A DNA stretch of 64,000 bases, taken from NCBI GenBank assembly GCA_029782355.1, contig JAKOUY010000031.1, positions 124,001-188,000 on the forward strand. Reading direction: 5' to 3'. The notes under the pieces were generated by a model, which saw only the letters and a list, made by a program, of their open reading frames with translations, was not told the DNA's origin and did not search any database. Both the position numbers and the translations under genes were made by a program. Shown in pieces: positions 51,652 through 61,785 of the stretch (position 1 is its first letter; the number at the start of each line of letters is the position of its first letter). The DNA comes from Actinomycetes bacterium (lineage in GTDB: Bacteria; Actinomycetota; Acidimicrobiia; Acidimicrobiales; Ilumatobacteraceae).

Positions 51652-52950
51652 GTGACCGACGAACACCGCGGCGACGTCCGCCCGGCGCTGGCGGAACAGG
51701 TCGGGATCGCCGTCCATCTGGTGCGCTGGGTGGTGCTCGGAGCCATGGTCGGCGGCCTGGCGGGGGGCGCGGCGTACGTGTTCCTGGAAGGTCTCGATCG
51801 GGTGACCGCCTACCGTCTGGACCACGGCTGGCTGGTGTGGCTGCTGCCGGCGGCCGGGCTCCTGATCGGGCTCGGCTCCCACCGTTTCGGCGGGCGGGCG
51901 GCGCAGGGCAACGTGCTGCTGCTCGAGGAGATCCATGCGCCGAGCGAGTGGGTGCCGCGGCGGATGGCCCCGCTGGTGCTCGTCGGTTCGTGGATCACCC
52001 ACCTGTTCGGCGGATCGGCCGGCCGGGAGGGCACTGCCCTGCAGATGTCGGGCAGCCTGTCCGACCTGGCGGCGCGGACCCTGCGGCTCAAGCCCGACGA
52101 TCGCCGCCTGCTGCTGATCGCCTCGCTCGGCGCCGGGTTCGGGGCGGTGTTCGGGGTGCCACTGGCGGGGGCGGTGTTCGCCCTCGAGGTCCAGGCCATC
52201 GGCCGGGTCCGCTACGAGGCGCTGGTGCCGGCCCTGACCGGGTCGATCGTCGGCGACCTGGTGGTCCGCGGTCTCGGCTACCACCATCACCGCGTGGCCG
52301 CGGTGACCGCCGAGCTGACCATCGGCCTGGCCGGCAAGGTGGCCGTGGCCGGGGTGGCCTTCGGCCTGTGCGGCCTGCTGTTCACCGAGGCCACCCACCT
52401 CGTCCAGCGGGCGGTCCGCCGGGTGGCCTGGCCGCCGCTGCGGCCCATGCTCGGCGGGTTCGGCGTGCTCGGCCTGTTCCTCCTGTTCGGCAGCGACTAC
52501 CTCGGCCTGTCGCTCCCGCTCGCCGAGCGAGCGCTCGGCGGCGAGGGTCTCGGTGTCGCCGTGTTCGCCCTCAAGCTGGTCTTCACCGCGGTCACCCTCG
52601 GGGCCGGCCTGCCTGGGGGCGAGGTCACTCCGCTGTTCGTCATGGGGGCCGCGCTGGGTTCAGCGCTGGCCGCCCCGCTGCACCTCCCGGTGGTGCTGCT
52701 GGCGGCGATCGGCTACGTGGCGGTGTTCGGCGGGGCGTCGAACACCCCCCTGGCCTGCACGATCATGGGCGCCGAGATCTTCGGTGCCGGCGCGGTGGTG
52801 CCGTTCGCCGTCGGATGCGTGGTGGCCTACGTGTGCTCCGGGCACCGCAGCATCTACGCCTCGCAGCGGATCGTCGCCGCCAAGGGCCGCACCACGATCA
52901 GCGGGGCGCCGGCCGTGCGCGACCATCGGGTCCAGCGCCCGGATCGGTGA
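51652..52950 (+). CDS. CLC-family anion channel/antiporter, possibly fluoride type
   Basis: 432 residues from a GTG at 51652, with about ten helices. The chloride-type motif GSGIP is replaced by QGNVLLLEEIHAP (about 85-97) and GREGP by GREGT (124-128). These replacements, as I recall them, mark the CLC-F fluoride/proton antiporters. FGAVFGVPLAGAVFALE carries the second conserved element. The rest (GAGLPGGEVTPLFVMGAALG) is standard. Fluoride export is the best guess from motifs; chloride or another anion is not excluded. The 3' end overlaps the convergent DUF2142 gene by 53 bp. Confidence 0.87.
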   Translation: MTDEHRGDVRPALAEQVGIAVHLVRWVVLGAMVGGLAGGAAYVFLEGLDRVTAYRLDHGWLVWLLPAAGLLIGLGSHRFGGRAAQGNVLLLEEIHAPSEWVPRRMAPLVLVGSWITHLFGGSAGREGTALQMSGSLSDLAARTLRLKPDDRRLLLIASLGAGFGAVFGVPLAGAVFALEVQAIGRVRYEALVPALTGSIVGDLVVRGLGYHHHRVAAVTAELTIGLAGKVAVAGVAFGLCGLLFTEATHLVQRAVRRVAWPPLRPMLGGFGVLGLFLLFGSDYLGLSLPLAERALGGEGLGVAVFALKLVFTAVTLGAGLPGGEVTPLFVMGAALGSALAAPLHLPVVLLAAIGYVAVFGGASNTPLACTIMGAEIFGAGAVVPFAVGCVVAYVCSGHRSIYASQRIVAAKGRTTISGAPAVRDHRVQRPDR

Positions 52951-54430
52951 CCTCGACGCCCCGGTCGATGGCCAGGGCGACGATGGACACGCAGGCCGCT
53001 GCGGCGACGGTGGCCGTGACCGGCCAGCCGAGCGGGGGCGACCACCTCGCCCCGGTCAGCCACCACGACCCACGGGTGCCGACGGCATGGCGGCGGGCCA
53101 TCGTCCAGAACGCCGCGGCATGGACGGTCGCGACCACGAGTGCGGCGGCCACCACCCAGTGCCGAGATCGATGTGACGGCGCGCGGGGTGCGTGGCGCGC
53201 CGCCGCCGCGGCCACCGTGACCAGCCCGGCGACGCCCAGTCCGAACGAGAAGCGGGCCTGGACGGTGAACCCCGTGGGACGGATGGCCAGCAGGAGCAGC
53301 ACGTTCATCGCCATCCACGCCAGGGCGGCGACGACGGTCTGCACGACGGCGCGCCGCCGACGCCAACAGCCGGCGACCAGCACCACCCCGGCCAGGGCGA
53401 GCCACAGGAGCCCCCACCGGCGGGCCAGCCGGACGTCGAGCCACCCGAGGCGGCCGACGGAGTCCGTCACCATCGACACGTCGTCACGGAGCGAGATCTT
53501 CACGACCCTGGCGCTGAGGGCGGCGAACCGGACGCGCGGCTGGACGGCCAGCCGCCAGGCCAGCGAGGCGGCGCTGCCGGCGGCAACGGCGACGGGCAGC
53601 GGCCAACTCGCCCGTGCCGTGATCCGTCGCACCGCCGCCCGGCGATCCGGTTGGGCGACGACGGCCAGGACCACGATCGCCGGCACCACGAGGTAGCCGA
53701 GGTCGCGCGTCATCGTGGCCACCCCCGCCGTACCGGCCGAGAGCCACAGCCACCGCCGGTCGCCGCCCCACAGCCAGCGGAGCAGCGCTGCCGCGCAGGC
53801 CACCTGTGCGGCGATCTCGGTGCCACTCGGCGAGATCGTTCCGGCCAGGAAGGTGGCGAGCGGGGTGGCCCGCAGCACGAGGAGCGCCACCCCGGGCCAG
53901 AACCGGCCGATCACCGGCCCCAGCGCCTCGGCGGTGACCAGCATGAACAGGGCGGCCTGGAGCAGGAAGGCGAGGCGCCCGAGATACACCTTGGCGGTCG
54001 TCGTGCTGCCCAGTCGGGAGACGACGGCCGGCAGGACGTACGACGTCGGCAGGACCCGGGCGTGGTAGGAGCGGGCGGTGATGGTGCCGGTGCGCGCCGG
54101 TGGCGCCGGGCAGTCGAAGGGCTTCGCCGGGACGAACCGGTTGCACGGCTCCACCGGGGCGGCCCGACCCGGGATCCGGTACATGCCCGACTCGCGATTG
54201 ACCCGCTCCACCGGGTAGCCCGGGCGCAGCATCGGATAGTCAGCGGGCAGCGCGCCCACGGGAACGGGTGTGCCGGTCAGCTGCCCCTCGCCGAGTCCGA
54301 CCATCCGGACGTAGTGCGAGTCCTCGTCCGGCGCCCCGGAGGGTGGCGTGATGAGCGCCCAGGAGATGCCGACGAGCAGGAGTGCCACCACCACCCGCAC
54401 CGGCACCGTCATCCGGCGACGACGCACCAC
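52898..54430 (-). CDS. DUF2142-family multi-pass membrane protein
   Basis: 510 residues with about ten or more hydrophobic helices. After helix 1 comes PPSGAPDEDSHYVRMVG, the conserved extracytoplasmic PDE-x-H motif of DUF2142 proteins, which resemble C-type glycosyltransferases. A large loop (residues about 55-125) has two cysteines in VEPCNRF and FDCPAPP. It might act in cell-surface glycan assembly, by analogy only. The start may also be an ATG six codons later. No other glycan genes are nearby. Confidence 0.82.
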   Translation of the reverse strand: MVRRRRMTVPVRVVVALLLVGISWALITPPSGAPDEDSHYVRMVGLGEGQLTGTPVPVGALPADYPMLRPGYPVERVNRESGMYRIPGRAAPVEPCNRFVPAKPFDCPAPPARTGTITARSYHARVLPTSYVLPAVVSRLGSTTTAKVYLGRLAFLLQAALFMLVTAEALGPVIGRFWPGVALLVLRATPLATFLAGTISPSGTEIAAQVACAAALLRWLWGGDRRWLWLSAGTAGVATMTRDLGYLVVPAIVVLAVVAQPDRRAAVRRITARASWPLPVAVAAGSAASLAWRLAVQPRVRFAALSARVVKISLRDDVSMVTDSVGRLGWLDVRLARRWGLLWLALAGVVLVAGCWRRRRAVVQTVVAALAWMAMNVLLLLAIRPTGFTVQARFSFGLGVAGLVTVAAAAARHAPRAPSHRSRHWVVAAALVVATVHAAAFWTMARRHAVGTRGSWWLTGARWSPPLGWPVTATVAAAACVSIVALAIDRGVEVTDPGAGPDGRARPAPR

Positions 54431-54478
54431 GACCCGGCACGGTAGACCAACGAGGCGCGGCCGACGGCCATCGTCGGA

Positions 54479-55189
54479 TCAGGCCTGCGGATCGGTGATC
54501 TCGATCCGCAGGCGCTTGTTGCCCTTGCCCTTGCTCTCGGTCTTGACGACGCGGAACCCACCGATCTCGGCGGTGGAACGCACATGGGTGCCGCCGTCGG
54601 CCTGCTTGTCGAGGCCGACGATGTCGACGACGCGCACCTCCGTCACCGACTCGGGGATCAGGCTGACCTTGGTGCGGATCAGGTCGGCGTCGCCGAGGGC
54701 CACGGCGCGCGGCAGGTACTCGACGCGGATCGGGCGGTCGGCGCGCAGTTCGGCGGCCACCAGGCGCTCGACGGTCTCGGCGAAGCCCTCGGGCAGCGGG
54801 TCGAACTCGAAGTCCATCCGGGCGTGCAACGGTTCCATGTTGCCGCCGGTGACCGGGACCCGCCACTCGTTCCAGATCACCCCGCACAGGACGTGCATCG
54901 CCGTATGGGTGCGCATCAGCTGGTGGCGGCGGTCCCAGTCGATGGTCCCGTGGACGGTCTGACCGAGCGTCGGGGGCTCGCCCTCGATGGTGTGCCAGAC
55001 GATCTCGCCGTCCTTGCGGACCTCGGTGACCCGGGCGGTGCCGAGCCGCCCGGTGTCGTGGGCCTGACCGCCGCCGGTGGGATAGAAGGCGGTGCGGTCG
55101 AGGGCGACTCGCCCGGCCTCGTCGACCCCGGTCACCGTGGCGGCGAAGTCGGTGAGGTAGGCATCGCCGAGGTACAGCAGGTCGGTCAC
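54479..55189 (-). CDS. AlaX-type alanyl-tRNA editing protein
   Basis: 236 residues from a GTG at 55189. Free-standing homologue of the AlaRS editing domain that hydrolyses Ser- or Gly-tRNA(Ala). TAFYPTGGGQAHDTG (33-47) is the substrate-contact loop and RTHTAMHVL has His95 and His99 of the zinc site. In the last block DGGTHVRSTAEIG, Asp replaces the usual Cys of CGGTH while His202 remains. Length and end (KGKGNKRLRIEI) are typical for AlaX. It is divergent from the liv operon across about 100 bp. Confidence 0.92.
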   Translation of the reverse strand: MTDLLYLGDAYLTDFAATVTGVDEAGRVALDRTAFYPTGGGQAHDTGRLGTARVTEVRKDGEIVWHTIEGEPPTLGQTVHGTIDWDRRHQLMRTHTAMHVLCGVIWNEWRVPVTGGNMEPLHARMDFEFDPLPEGFAETVERLVAAELRADRPIRVEYLPRAVALGDADLIRTKVSLIPESVTEVRVVDIVGLDKQADGGTHVRSTAEIGGFRVVKTESKGKGNKRLRIEITDPQA

Positions 55190-55290
55190 CGCACCAGTGT
55201 GCCGGGCTCGGAGCTCGGCGGGGTGATCTGGTAGACCTCCGCCCAGGTCACCGACCCGGTGGCCGCACTCGACCTGGGAGGGAATCGCCA

Positions 55291-56517
55291 ATGCGTATGT
55301 TCACCATGGCGGCCGGTGCTGCGGTGCTGTCACTCGGCGTCGCCACCGCCGCCGGGGCCACCACACCGCCGGCCGGCACGACGGCCGGCACCGCCGCTGC
55401 CGGCACGGGTGCGGCCGCTGCCGTCGACCTGTGCTCGGCGGCTGCTGCCGGGCCGATCACCATCGTCCACCTGACCGACGTCAAGGGCGAGAGCCCGACG
55501 GCCATCGACGACTTCTCCAACGGTTCGGCACTGGCGGCCAAGCAGATCAACGAGCAGTGCGGCAAGGAGATCGTCAAGGTCGAGCGGATCGCCACGGACT
55601 TCAGCGCCGAGGCCTTCGAGACCAACGTGCTGAAGGCCCAGGAGATGAAGCCGACGGTCATCATCGGGCAGGGCTCGAGCAGCCAGATGTCGAAGAACAG
55701 CCTGGTCACCGACGGGGGCATCCCGACGCTGTGGCCGGTGGGCACTGCCTCGGCGCTGAAGGGCGGCGAGAACTACTCCGAGCTGTCCTGGATGCTGCGC
55801 GTGGTCAACGACACCCAGGGTCAGGTGTGGGGCAAGTACGTGGTCGATGCCGGGTTCAAGAAGGCCTGGATGGAGTGCGTGACCACCCAGCTCGGCGTGT
55901 CCGGCTGCGGTGCCGCCGAGCCGATCCTGAAGGCCGGAGGCGTCGAGGTCATCGGGCGGTCGGACTCGGCCACGGACGCCACCGACTTCACCAACTCGGT
56001 GACGACCATCAAGGACAAGGGTGCCGATGTCGTCGTCCTGGCCCAGTTCCCCCGCCCGACCCTGGCGTTCGCCAAGGCCGTCGAGGACAACGGGCTTGCC
56101 GGCAAGGTCAAGCTGATCGGCAGCACCAGCACCGAGCTGATCTACCAGGCGTTGTCGCCGGCGGCGCAGGGGTCGATGGTCGCGCTGGCCGACTGCAACC
56201 CGCCGACCGACGCCCCGGACGTGGCCGCCGCCTACCAGGCGGCCTACCAGAAGGGCATGACCAGCCTGGCGGCCGTGACCTACGACGCGGTGTTCATGAC
56301 CGTCGACGCCGTGGCCCGGGAGGGCTCGACCGACCCGAAGAAGGTCGCCGAGGGCATCGCCAGCACCCACCTCAAGGGTGTCTGCCAGACCTACTCGGAC
56401 AGCGGTTCGCACGCCTTGGCCCACCACATGGTCGTCACCAGCTTCGGTGGCGGGAAGGTCACCACGGAGAAGTCCTACGACCTCGACGCCGACGGGAAGG
56501 CCCTGGCCGGCGGCTGA
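55291..56517 (+). CDS. Branched-chain amino acid-type ABC binding protein
   Basis: 408 residues with a Sec signal peptide followed by a Thr/Ala/Gly-rich linker up to about residue 45, like MalE in this window, and again no lipobox. The mature domain (PITIVHLTDVKGESPTAIDD, FSNGSALAAKQIN, VIIGQGSSSQMS, FAKAVEDNGLAGKVKLIGS) is a Leu/Ile/Val-type periplasmic-binding fold. Its ligand may be a branched-chain amino acid, another amide or urea. GGGAGGG lies before the ATG. It heads a five-gene transporter operon. Confidence 0.9.
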   Translation: MRMFTMAAGAAVLSLGVATAAGATTPPAGTTAGTAAAGTGAAAAVDLCSAAAAGPITIVHLTDVKGESPTAIDDFSNGSALAAKQINEQCGKEIVKVERIATDFSAEAFETNVLKAQEMKPTVIIGQGSSSQMSKNSLVTDGGIPTLWPVGTASALKGGENYSELSWMLRVVNDTQGQVWGKYVVDAGFKKAWMECVTTQLGVSGCGAAEPILKAGGVEVIGRSDSATDATDFTNSVTTIKDKGADVVVLAQFPRPTLAFAKAVEDNGLAGKVKLIGSTSTELIYQALSPAAQGSMVALADCNPPTDAPDVAAAYQAAYQKGMTSLAAVTYDAVFMTVDAVAREGSTDPKKVAEGIASTHLKGVCQTYSDSGSHALAHHMVVTSFGGGKVTTEKSYDLDADGKALAGG

Positions 56518-56520
56518 GCC

Positions 56521-57396
56521 GTGGCACGGTTCGTCGCCCTGTTCCTGAGCGGGATGACCGACGGCGTCGTCGCGGCGCTCGCCGCCGTCGGTCTCCTGGT
56601 CCTCAACAAGGCGACCGGCATCGTCAACTTCGCCCATGGTGACCTGATCACCCTGGGCGCCTACCTGGGCATCTGGCTGATCAACGGTCACGGCTGGGGG
56701 TACGTCCCGGCCGTGACCGTCAGCCTGGTGCTGATGTTCGCGGTGGGCGTGGTCATGGAGCGGGTCTCCCTGGCCCCGCTGCGCGGCAAGTCGGTCCACG
56801 TCGTGGTCATCGCCACGCTGGGTCTGGCACTGGCACTGCGCTCACTCGTCGGGATCTGGCAGGGCACCGACCCGAAGCGGTTGGAGTCCCCGGTCCCCGG
56901 GCGCAGCACGGTCTTCGGGGCGACGGTCACCCATCACCGGCTGCTGATCATCGCCGTCGCCCTGGTGGTGCTGGTGGCCGTGATGGGCTTCTTCGCCCGC
57001 ACCTCGTGGGGCCGCCAGGTGCGCGCCGTGGCCGCCGACCGGGTGATGGCCCAGCTCGCCGGGGTGCGCGCCGGCACCCTGTCGATGGCCGCCTTCGGGT
57101 TCTCCGCCGCCCTGGCCGGGTTGTGCGGGTTGCTCGTCGCCCCGCTCGGGGCCATCGACCTCAACCTCGGCTTCGGGATCATGCTGAACTCCTTCGCCGC
57201 GATGGTCATCGGCGGCAGCGGCAGCGTCGGCGGGGTGGTGATCGCCGGGGTTGGCATCGGCCTGATCGAGCGGGTGATCGGTGGGTACGTGCTCACCGAC
57301 TACTCCGAGGCCTTCCCCTTCGTCGTCATGATCCTGGCCATCGCCCTGCGCCCGCAGGGGCTGTTCGGGCAGCGTGAGCATGCCGCCCGCCTCTGA
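56521..57396 (+). CDS. livH: ABC transporter permease, LivH type
   Basis: 291 residues from a GTG 3 nt after the binding-protein stop. It has about eight hydrophobic helices. The family start GMTDGVVAALAAVGLLVLNKATGIVNFAHGD (NFAHGDL motif of LivH) is clear, as is the ATPase-contact loop RAVAADRVMAQLAGVRA and IGGSGSVGGVVIAGVGIGLIE. It forms the membrane channel with LivM. Its end overlaps the livM start by about 20 bp. Confidence 0.94.
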   Translation: MARFVALFLSGMTDGVVAALAAVGLLVLNKATGIVNFAHGDLITLGAYLGIWLINGHGWGYVPAVTVSLVLMFAVGVVMERVSLAPLRGKSVHVVVIATLGLALALRSLVGIWQGTDPKRLESPVPGRSTVFGATVTHHRLLIIAVALVVLVAVMGFFARTSWGRQVRAVAADRVMAQLAGVRAGTLSMAAFGFSAALAGLCGLLVAPLGAIDLNLGFGIMLNSFAAMVIGGSGSVGGVVIAGVGIGLIERVIGGYVLTDYSEAFPFVVMILAIALRPQGLFGQREHAARL

Positions 57397-58396
57397 CCCG
57401 GCCCTGCGCCCTCCGGCCTGGCGCCAGCACCACTACCTGGCGATCGGGGCCGTGGTCGGGGCCATCGCCCTCTACGTCCAGTTCGGCCAGTACCTGCACC
57501 TGCCCGGCCTGTTCGGCAGCATCCACAAGCAGTCCGGGCTCAGCGCGTTCAACGAGTGGCTGCTCCTGGCGGGACTGACCACCAGCTTCTACCTGGTGTT
57601 CGGGCTCGCCGGCCGCTTCGCCTTCTCGATGGCCGCGTTCTACGGGCTCGGTGCCTACGTGTCCCACTGGGCCACCCGCACCAGCCGGCACAACTTCCTG
57701 GTCGGCACGCTGGCGGCGATGGTCATCGCGGTCCTGCTGGCCACGGCCTTCGCCGTGCTGGTCCGCAAGGCCCACCACTTCTACTTCGCCGTCGCCACGC
57801 TGGGCCTGTCCGAGGTCCTGCTGTTGCTGTTCCAGCGAGTCCGGCGGCTCTCGGGGAAGTCCAGTGCGGAGATCGGCAACGCCAAGAAGATCGATCTGTT
57901 CGGCTGGGCCGCGCACACCCGGTACCGGCACGTGTGGGTGATCCTCGCCGCCCTGGCCCTGGTGCTGGTCGTCGTCGCCGCCGTCGAGCGGTCCGCCCTG
58001 GCCCGCCGCGCCGTGGCCACCCGGGACAACCCGACGGTGGCCGAGACGCTGGGCATCGACAGCACCCGGCCCGGCATCACCCTGTTCGTCCTCGGGTCGG
58101 CGTTGGCGGCGATGTTCGGCTCGCTCTTCGTCCACACCCGCAGCGTGGGCACGCCGGAGACGTTCGGGCTGAAGCTGGGCATCGCCGTCTTCGTCGCCCT
58201 GATCCTCGGCGGGCTGCACTCGATGTGGGGCGGGCTGATCGGCGCCTGGTTCTACACCTACATCCCCCAGTACCTCACCGGCCTCCAGCAGTGGACCCAG
58301 GTGATCTGGGGAGCGGTGCTGGTGCTGGTGATGATCGTGCTGCCCGAAGGACTGGTCGGCGTGTTCCGCTGGCTGCGGCACCGGATCCGGCGATGA
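57374..58396 (+). CDS. livM: ABC transporter permease, LivM type
   Basis: 340 residues from a GTG at 57374 (an ATG two codons later is also possible). It has around nine helices. LivM features include AFSMAAFYGLGAYVSHW, the ATPase-contact loop RRAVATRDNPTVAETLGID and GGLHSMWGGLIGAWFYTYIPQYL. The C-terminus PEGLVGVFRWLRHRIRR is standard. It overlaps livG by ATGA. Confidence 0.94.
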   Translation: MSMPPASDPALRPPAWRQHHYLAIGAVVGAIALYVQFGQYLHLPGLFGSIHKQSGLSAFNEWLLLAGLTTSFYLVFGLAGRFAFSMAAFYGLGAYVSHWATRTSRHNFLVGTLAAMVIAVLLATAFAVLVRKAHHFYFAVATLGLSEVLLLLFQRVRRLSGKSSAEIGNAKKIDLFGWAAHTRYRHVWVILAALALVLVVVAAVERSALARRAVATRDNPTVAETLGIDSTRPGITLFVLGSALAAMFGSLFVHTRSVGTPETFGLKLGIAVFVALILGGLHSMWGGLIGAWFYTYIPQYLTGLQQWTQVIWGAVLVLVMIVLPEGLVGVFRWLRHRIRR

Positions 58397-59185
58397 CCGC
58401 GCTGGCCGCCACCGACATCCGGGTCGCCTTCGGTGGCGTCGTCGCCTGCGACGGAGTCTCGCTGTCGGTCGCCGCCGGCGAGGCCGTCGGGCTGACCGGG
58501 CCGAACGGCTCGGGCAAGTCGACGCTGCTGAACGCCATCACCGGGCTGGTCCCGGCGACCGGGACGTTGCGCATCGGGTCGCGCCGGCTCGACCTCGGCC
58601 GGCCACGCCCGGTGCGCGCCGCCGGGGTGGCCCGGGTCTTCCAGGCCCCGCAGAACTACTTCGCCCTCACCGCCCTGGAGAACGTCGCCCTCGGCTGTGC
58701 CGACCACCGCCTGACCGGATTGCCCGGCGCGCTGCTGCGCCGCCGGTCGATGGCCGCCACCGAGCGCAGCCGATGGCGGGCCGCGGCCGAGGCGCTGGGC
58801 ACCGTCGGGCTGGCGGACAGCGCCGCGACGATGGCGTCGGCGCTGACCTACGGCCAGCAGCGGTTGCTCGAGCTGGCCCGGGCCATCGTCGCCCGACCGG
58901 ACGTGCTGATGCTCGACGAACCGTCGGCCGGGTTGAACGGTGCCGAGACCCGCCACCTCGCCGGCCTGCTCGGCGGGCTGCGCGATGCCGGGATGGCGCT
59001 GATCGTGGTCGACCACAAGATCGACTTCCTCGACTCGCTGTGCGAGCGGATCGTGGTGATGCAGATGGGCCGGGTGATCGCCGAGGGATCCCCGGCCACG
59101 ATCTGGCGGGAGCAGTCGGTGATCGACGCCTATCTCGGGGCACCCCAGCCCGACGACCGGGAAGCCGGCGAACGGGAGCACGACG

Positions 59186-59196
<11 letters not shown>
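58393..59196 (+). CDS. livG: ABC transporter ATP-binding protein, LivG type
   Basis: 267 residues from the ATG overlapping the livM stop. Walker A GPNGSGKST at 36-44, Q-loop VFQAPQNYFALT, the LivG form of the signature LTYGQQRLLELARAI and Walker B VLMLDEPSAGLN are followed by the LivG C-terminus (GRVIAEGSPATIW, VIDAYLG). It powers the LivHM channel together with LivF. A long upstream reading within livM was rejected. Confidence 0.95.
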
Positions 59197-59956
<760 letters not shown>

Positions 59957-60727
59957 TCACCGCCACCACAGCCGGTGGTGGGTGGCGAGGCCGCAGGCGA
60001 CCACCATCACCGCCGCCTCGGCGACCTGCTCGCAGGCCCCCAGCACGTCCCCGCTGATCCCGCCGATCTTCCGCCGGGCCAGCAGGGCGACGACGGCGGC
60101 CGCCACGGCGGCCGCGCCGGCCAGTGGCAGCGCCCACCACCCGGTCGCCGCGGCGGTCACGGCCACGCCGGCCAGCACGCCGAGCACGGCGCGCCCGGGC
60201 GTGGTCGACCGGCCGGCGTCGGCGCCCAACCCGGGGTGGGTGCTCATCGGCCCGGACCCCGCCAGGCCGACGGCCGCGGCCCGGCCCAGGGCGTTCCCGG
60301 CGACCGCGGTGGCGAACAGGGCCGCAGCCGACGGCATCGCCGCCAGGGCGCTGATCCGCACCCCGATCGAGGCGACCATCGCCGCCACCCCGTACGTGCC
60401 GTGGCGGCTGTCCTTCAGGATCTCCAACCGGCTGGCCACCGTGGTGCCGCCACCGAAGGCATCGGCCACGTCGGCCAGCCCGTCCTCGTGGAACGCGCCG
60501 GTGACGAGCAGGCCGGCCGTGACGGCCAGGGCGGCCGTGGGCAACGGCGGGAGCACCCGCCACAACCCGGCACCGACCCCGCCGACCGCGGCACCGATCA
60601 GCGCACCGATGACGGCGAACCAGGCCACGGCCCGGCCCGTGTCCGGCGCGGCGCGCAGGCGGATCGGCACCCGGGTGAGGAACTGCGCCGCAGCGAGCGG
60701 CCCGATCGGCGGCAGACCCTCGCTCAC
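59957..60727 (-). CDS. cobS: Adenosylcobinamide-GDP ribazoletransferase (cobalamin synthase)
   Basis: Membrane enzyme that joins adenosylcobinamide-GDP to alpha-ribazole, the closing step of the lower loop of B12. 256 residues from a GTG overlapping cobT (GTGA). LAAAQFLTRVPI at the start and FHEDGLADVADAFGGG with the metal-binding acids, then RLEILKDSRHGTYGV, are the diagnostic motifs; several hydrophobic helices follow. It ends the cobO-cobU-cobT-cobS run. Confidence 0.94.
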   Translation of the reverse strand: MSEGLPPIGPLAAAQFLTRVPIRLRAAPDTGRAVAWFAVIGALIGAAVGGVGAGLWRVLPPLPTAALAVTAGLLVTGAFHEDGLADVADAFGGGTTVASRLEILKDSRHGTYGVAAMVASIGVRISALAAMPSAAALFATAVAGNALGRAAAVGLAGSGPMSTHPGLGADAGRSTTPGRAVLGVLAGVAVTAAATGWWALPLAGAAAVAAAVVALLARRKIGGISGDVLGACEQVAEAAVMVVACGLATHHRLWWR

Positions 60728-61785
60728 GACCCGGGGGCCCCGGGCCCGAACCACTCGGCGAAGGTCGGCACGTCGGTCACCCCGGCGCAGGCCAGGCGCA
60801 GCAGCGGGATGGCTGCCATCGCCCCCGACCCCTCGCCCAGCCGCAGGTCCAGGTCGAGCAACGGCTGCAGGGCGAGAGCCTCCAGCAGGCGCCGGTGCCC
60901 GGGCTCGGCCGAGCGGTGGCCGGCCAGGCAGTGGGCCAGCGCGCCCGGGCGGGCGCGCCCCACGGCCCACGCCGCGGCCCCCACGACGAAGCCGTCGAGG
61001 ACGACCGGGATCGAGGCCAGCCGGGCCGCGACGAGGGCCGCGGCCATCGCCACCAGCTCGGCCCCGCCCACCTCGCCCAGCACGGCCAGCGGATCGTCCC
61101 GGCCGAGCCGGCCGAGACGGGCGACCGCCTGGCCGACCGCGGCCCGCTTGCGGGCCAGCCCGTCGTCGTCCACGCCGGTGCCGCGCCCGACCCAGACGGC
61201 GGACCGCTCGTCCACGTCGCCCGCCAGCGCGGCGCACACGGCTGCCGCAGCCGTGGTGTTGCCGATGCCCATCTCTCCCAGGACCAGCAGGTCGGTGGCG
61301 GCGGGCAGGGCCTCGACGGCGTCCCGTCCGGCGTCGATGGCCTCGTCGACGCGGTCGGGTGTCAGCGCCGCCTCGACGCGCAGGTCGGCGGTGGGCCGCC
61401 CGACACCCACGTCGACCGCGGTCACCGTGGCTCCGACGACTGCGGCGAAGGTGGTGACCGTCGAGCGGTTGGCCCGGTATGCGGCCAGCATCGCCGCGGT
61501 CACCTCGGTCGGGTAGTTGGACACGCCCGCCGCGGCCACCCCGTGATCGGCGGCGAAGATCAGCCCGGCGGGGTGGGTGACGCGCGGGCGGCTGCTGCGC
61601 TGCCAACCGGCCAGGAACACGGCGGCGTCGTCGAGACGGGCCAGGGCCCCGGCCGGGCGGAGGATGTCGTCGGCCCGGCGGCGGACCGCGGCCGCGGCGG
61701 AGGCGTCCGGGTCGGGGAGCCGGCCGAGCGCGTCGACCAGCCAGGCCCGGCCGCGGTCCGCCGATCCGGTCAGATCAGCGCCCAC
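60724..61785 (-). CDS. cobT: Nicotinate-nucleotide--dimethylbenzimidazole phosphoribosyltransferase
   Basis: Makes alpha-ribazole phosphate from the lower ligand base and nicotinate mononucleotide. 353 residues from a GTG at 61785 that overlaps cobU by 16 bp. Signatures: AADHGVAAAGVSNYPTEVTAAM, VGVGRPTAD, LLVLGEMGIGNTTAAAAV, and LDLRLGEGSGAMAAIPLL with the catalytic Glu. A longer upstream reading lies in cobU and was rejected. Confidence 0.94.
   Translation of the reverse strand: MGADLTGSADRGRAWLVDALGRLPDPDASAAAAVRRRADDILRPAGALARLDDAAVFLAGWQRSSRPRVTHPAGLIFAADHGVAAAGVSNYPTEVTAAMLAAYRANRSTVTTFAAVVGATVTAVDVGVGRPTADLRVEAALTPDRVDEAIDAGRDAVEALPAATDLLVLGEMGIGNTTAAAAVCAALAGDVDERSAVWVGRGTGVDDDGLARKRAAVGQAVARLGRLGRDDPLAVLGEVGGAELVAMAAALVAARLASIPVVLDGFVVGAAAWAVGRARPGALAHCLAGHRSAEPGHRRLLEALALQPLLDLDLRLGEGSGAMAAIPLLRLACAGVTDVPTFAEWFGPGAPGS

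Noticed and set aside
51192-53696. 834-codon plus-strand frame over VIT, CLC and DUF2142 genes
   Set aside because: It is out of frame with the CLC protein, antisense to the others and of GC-driven composition.
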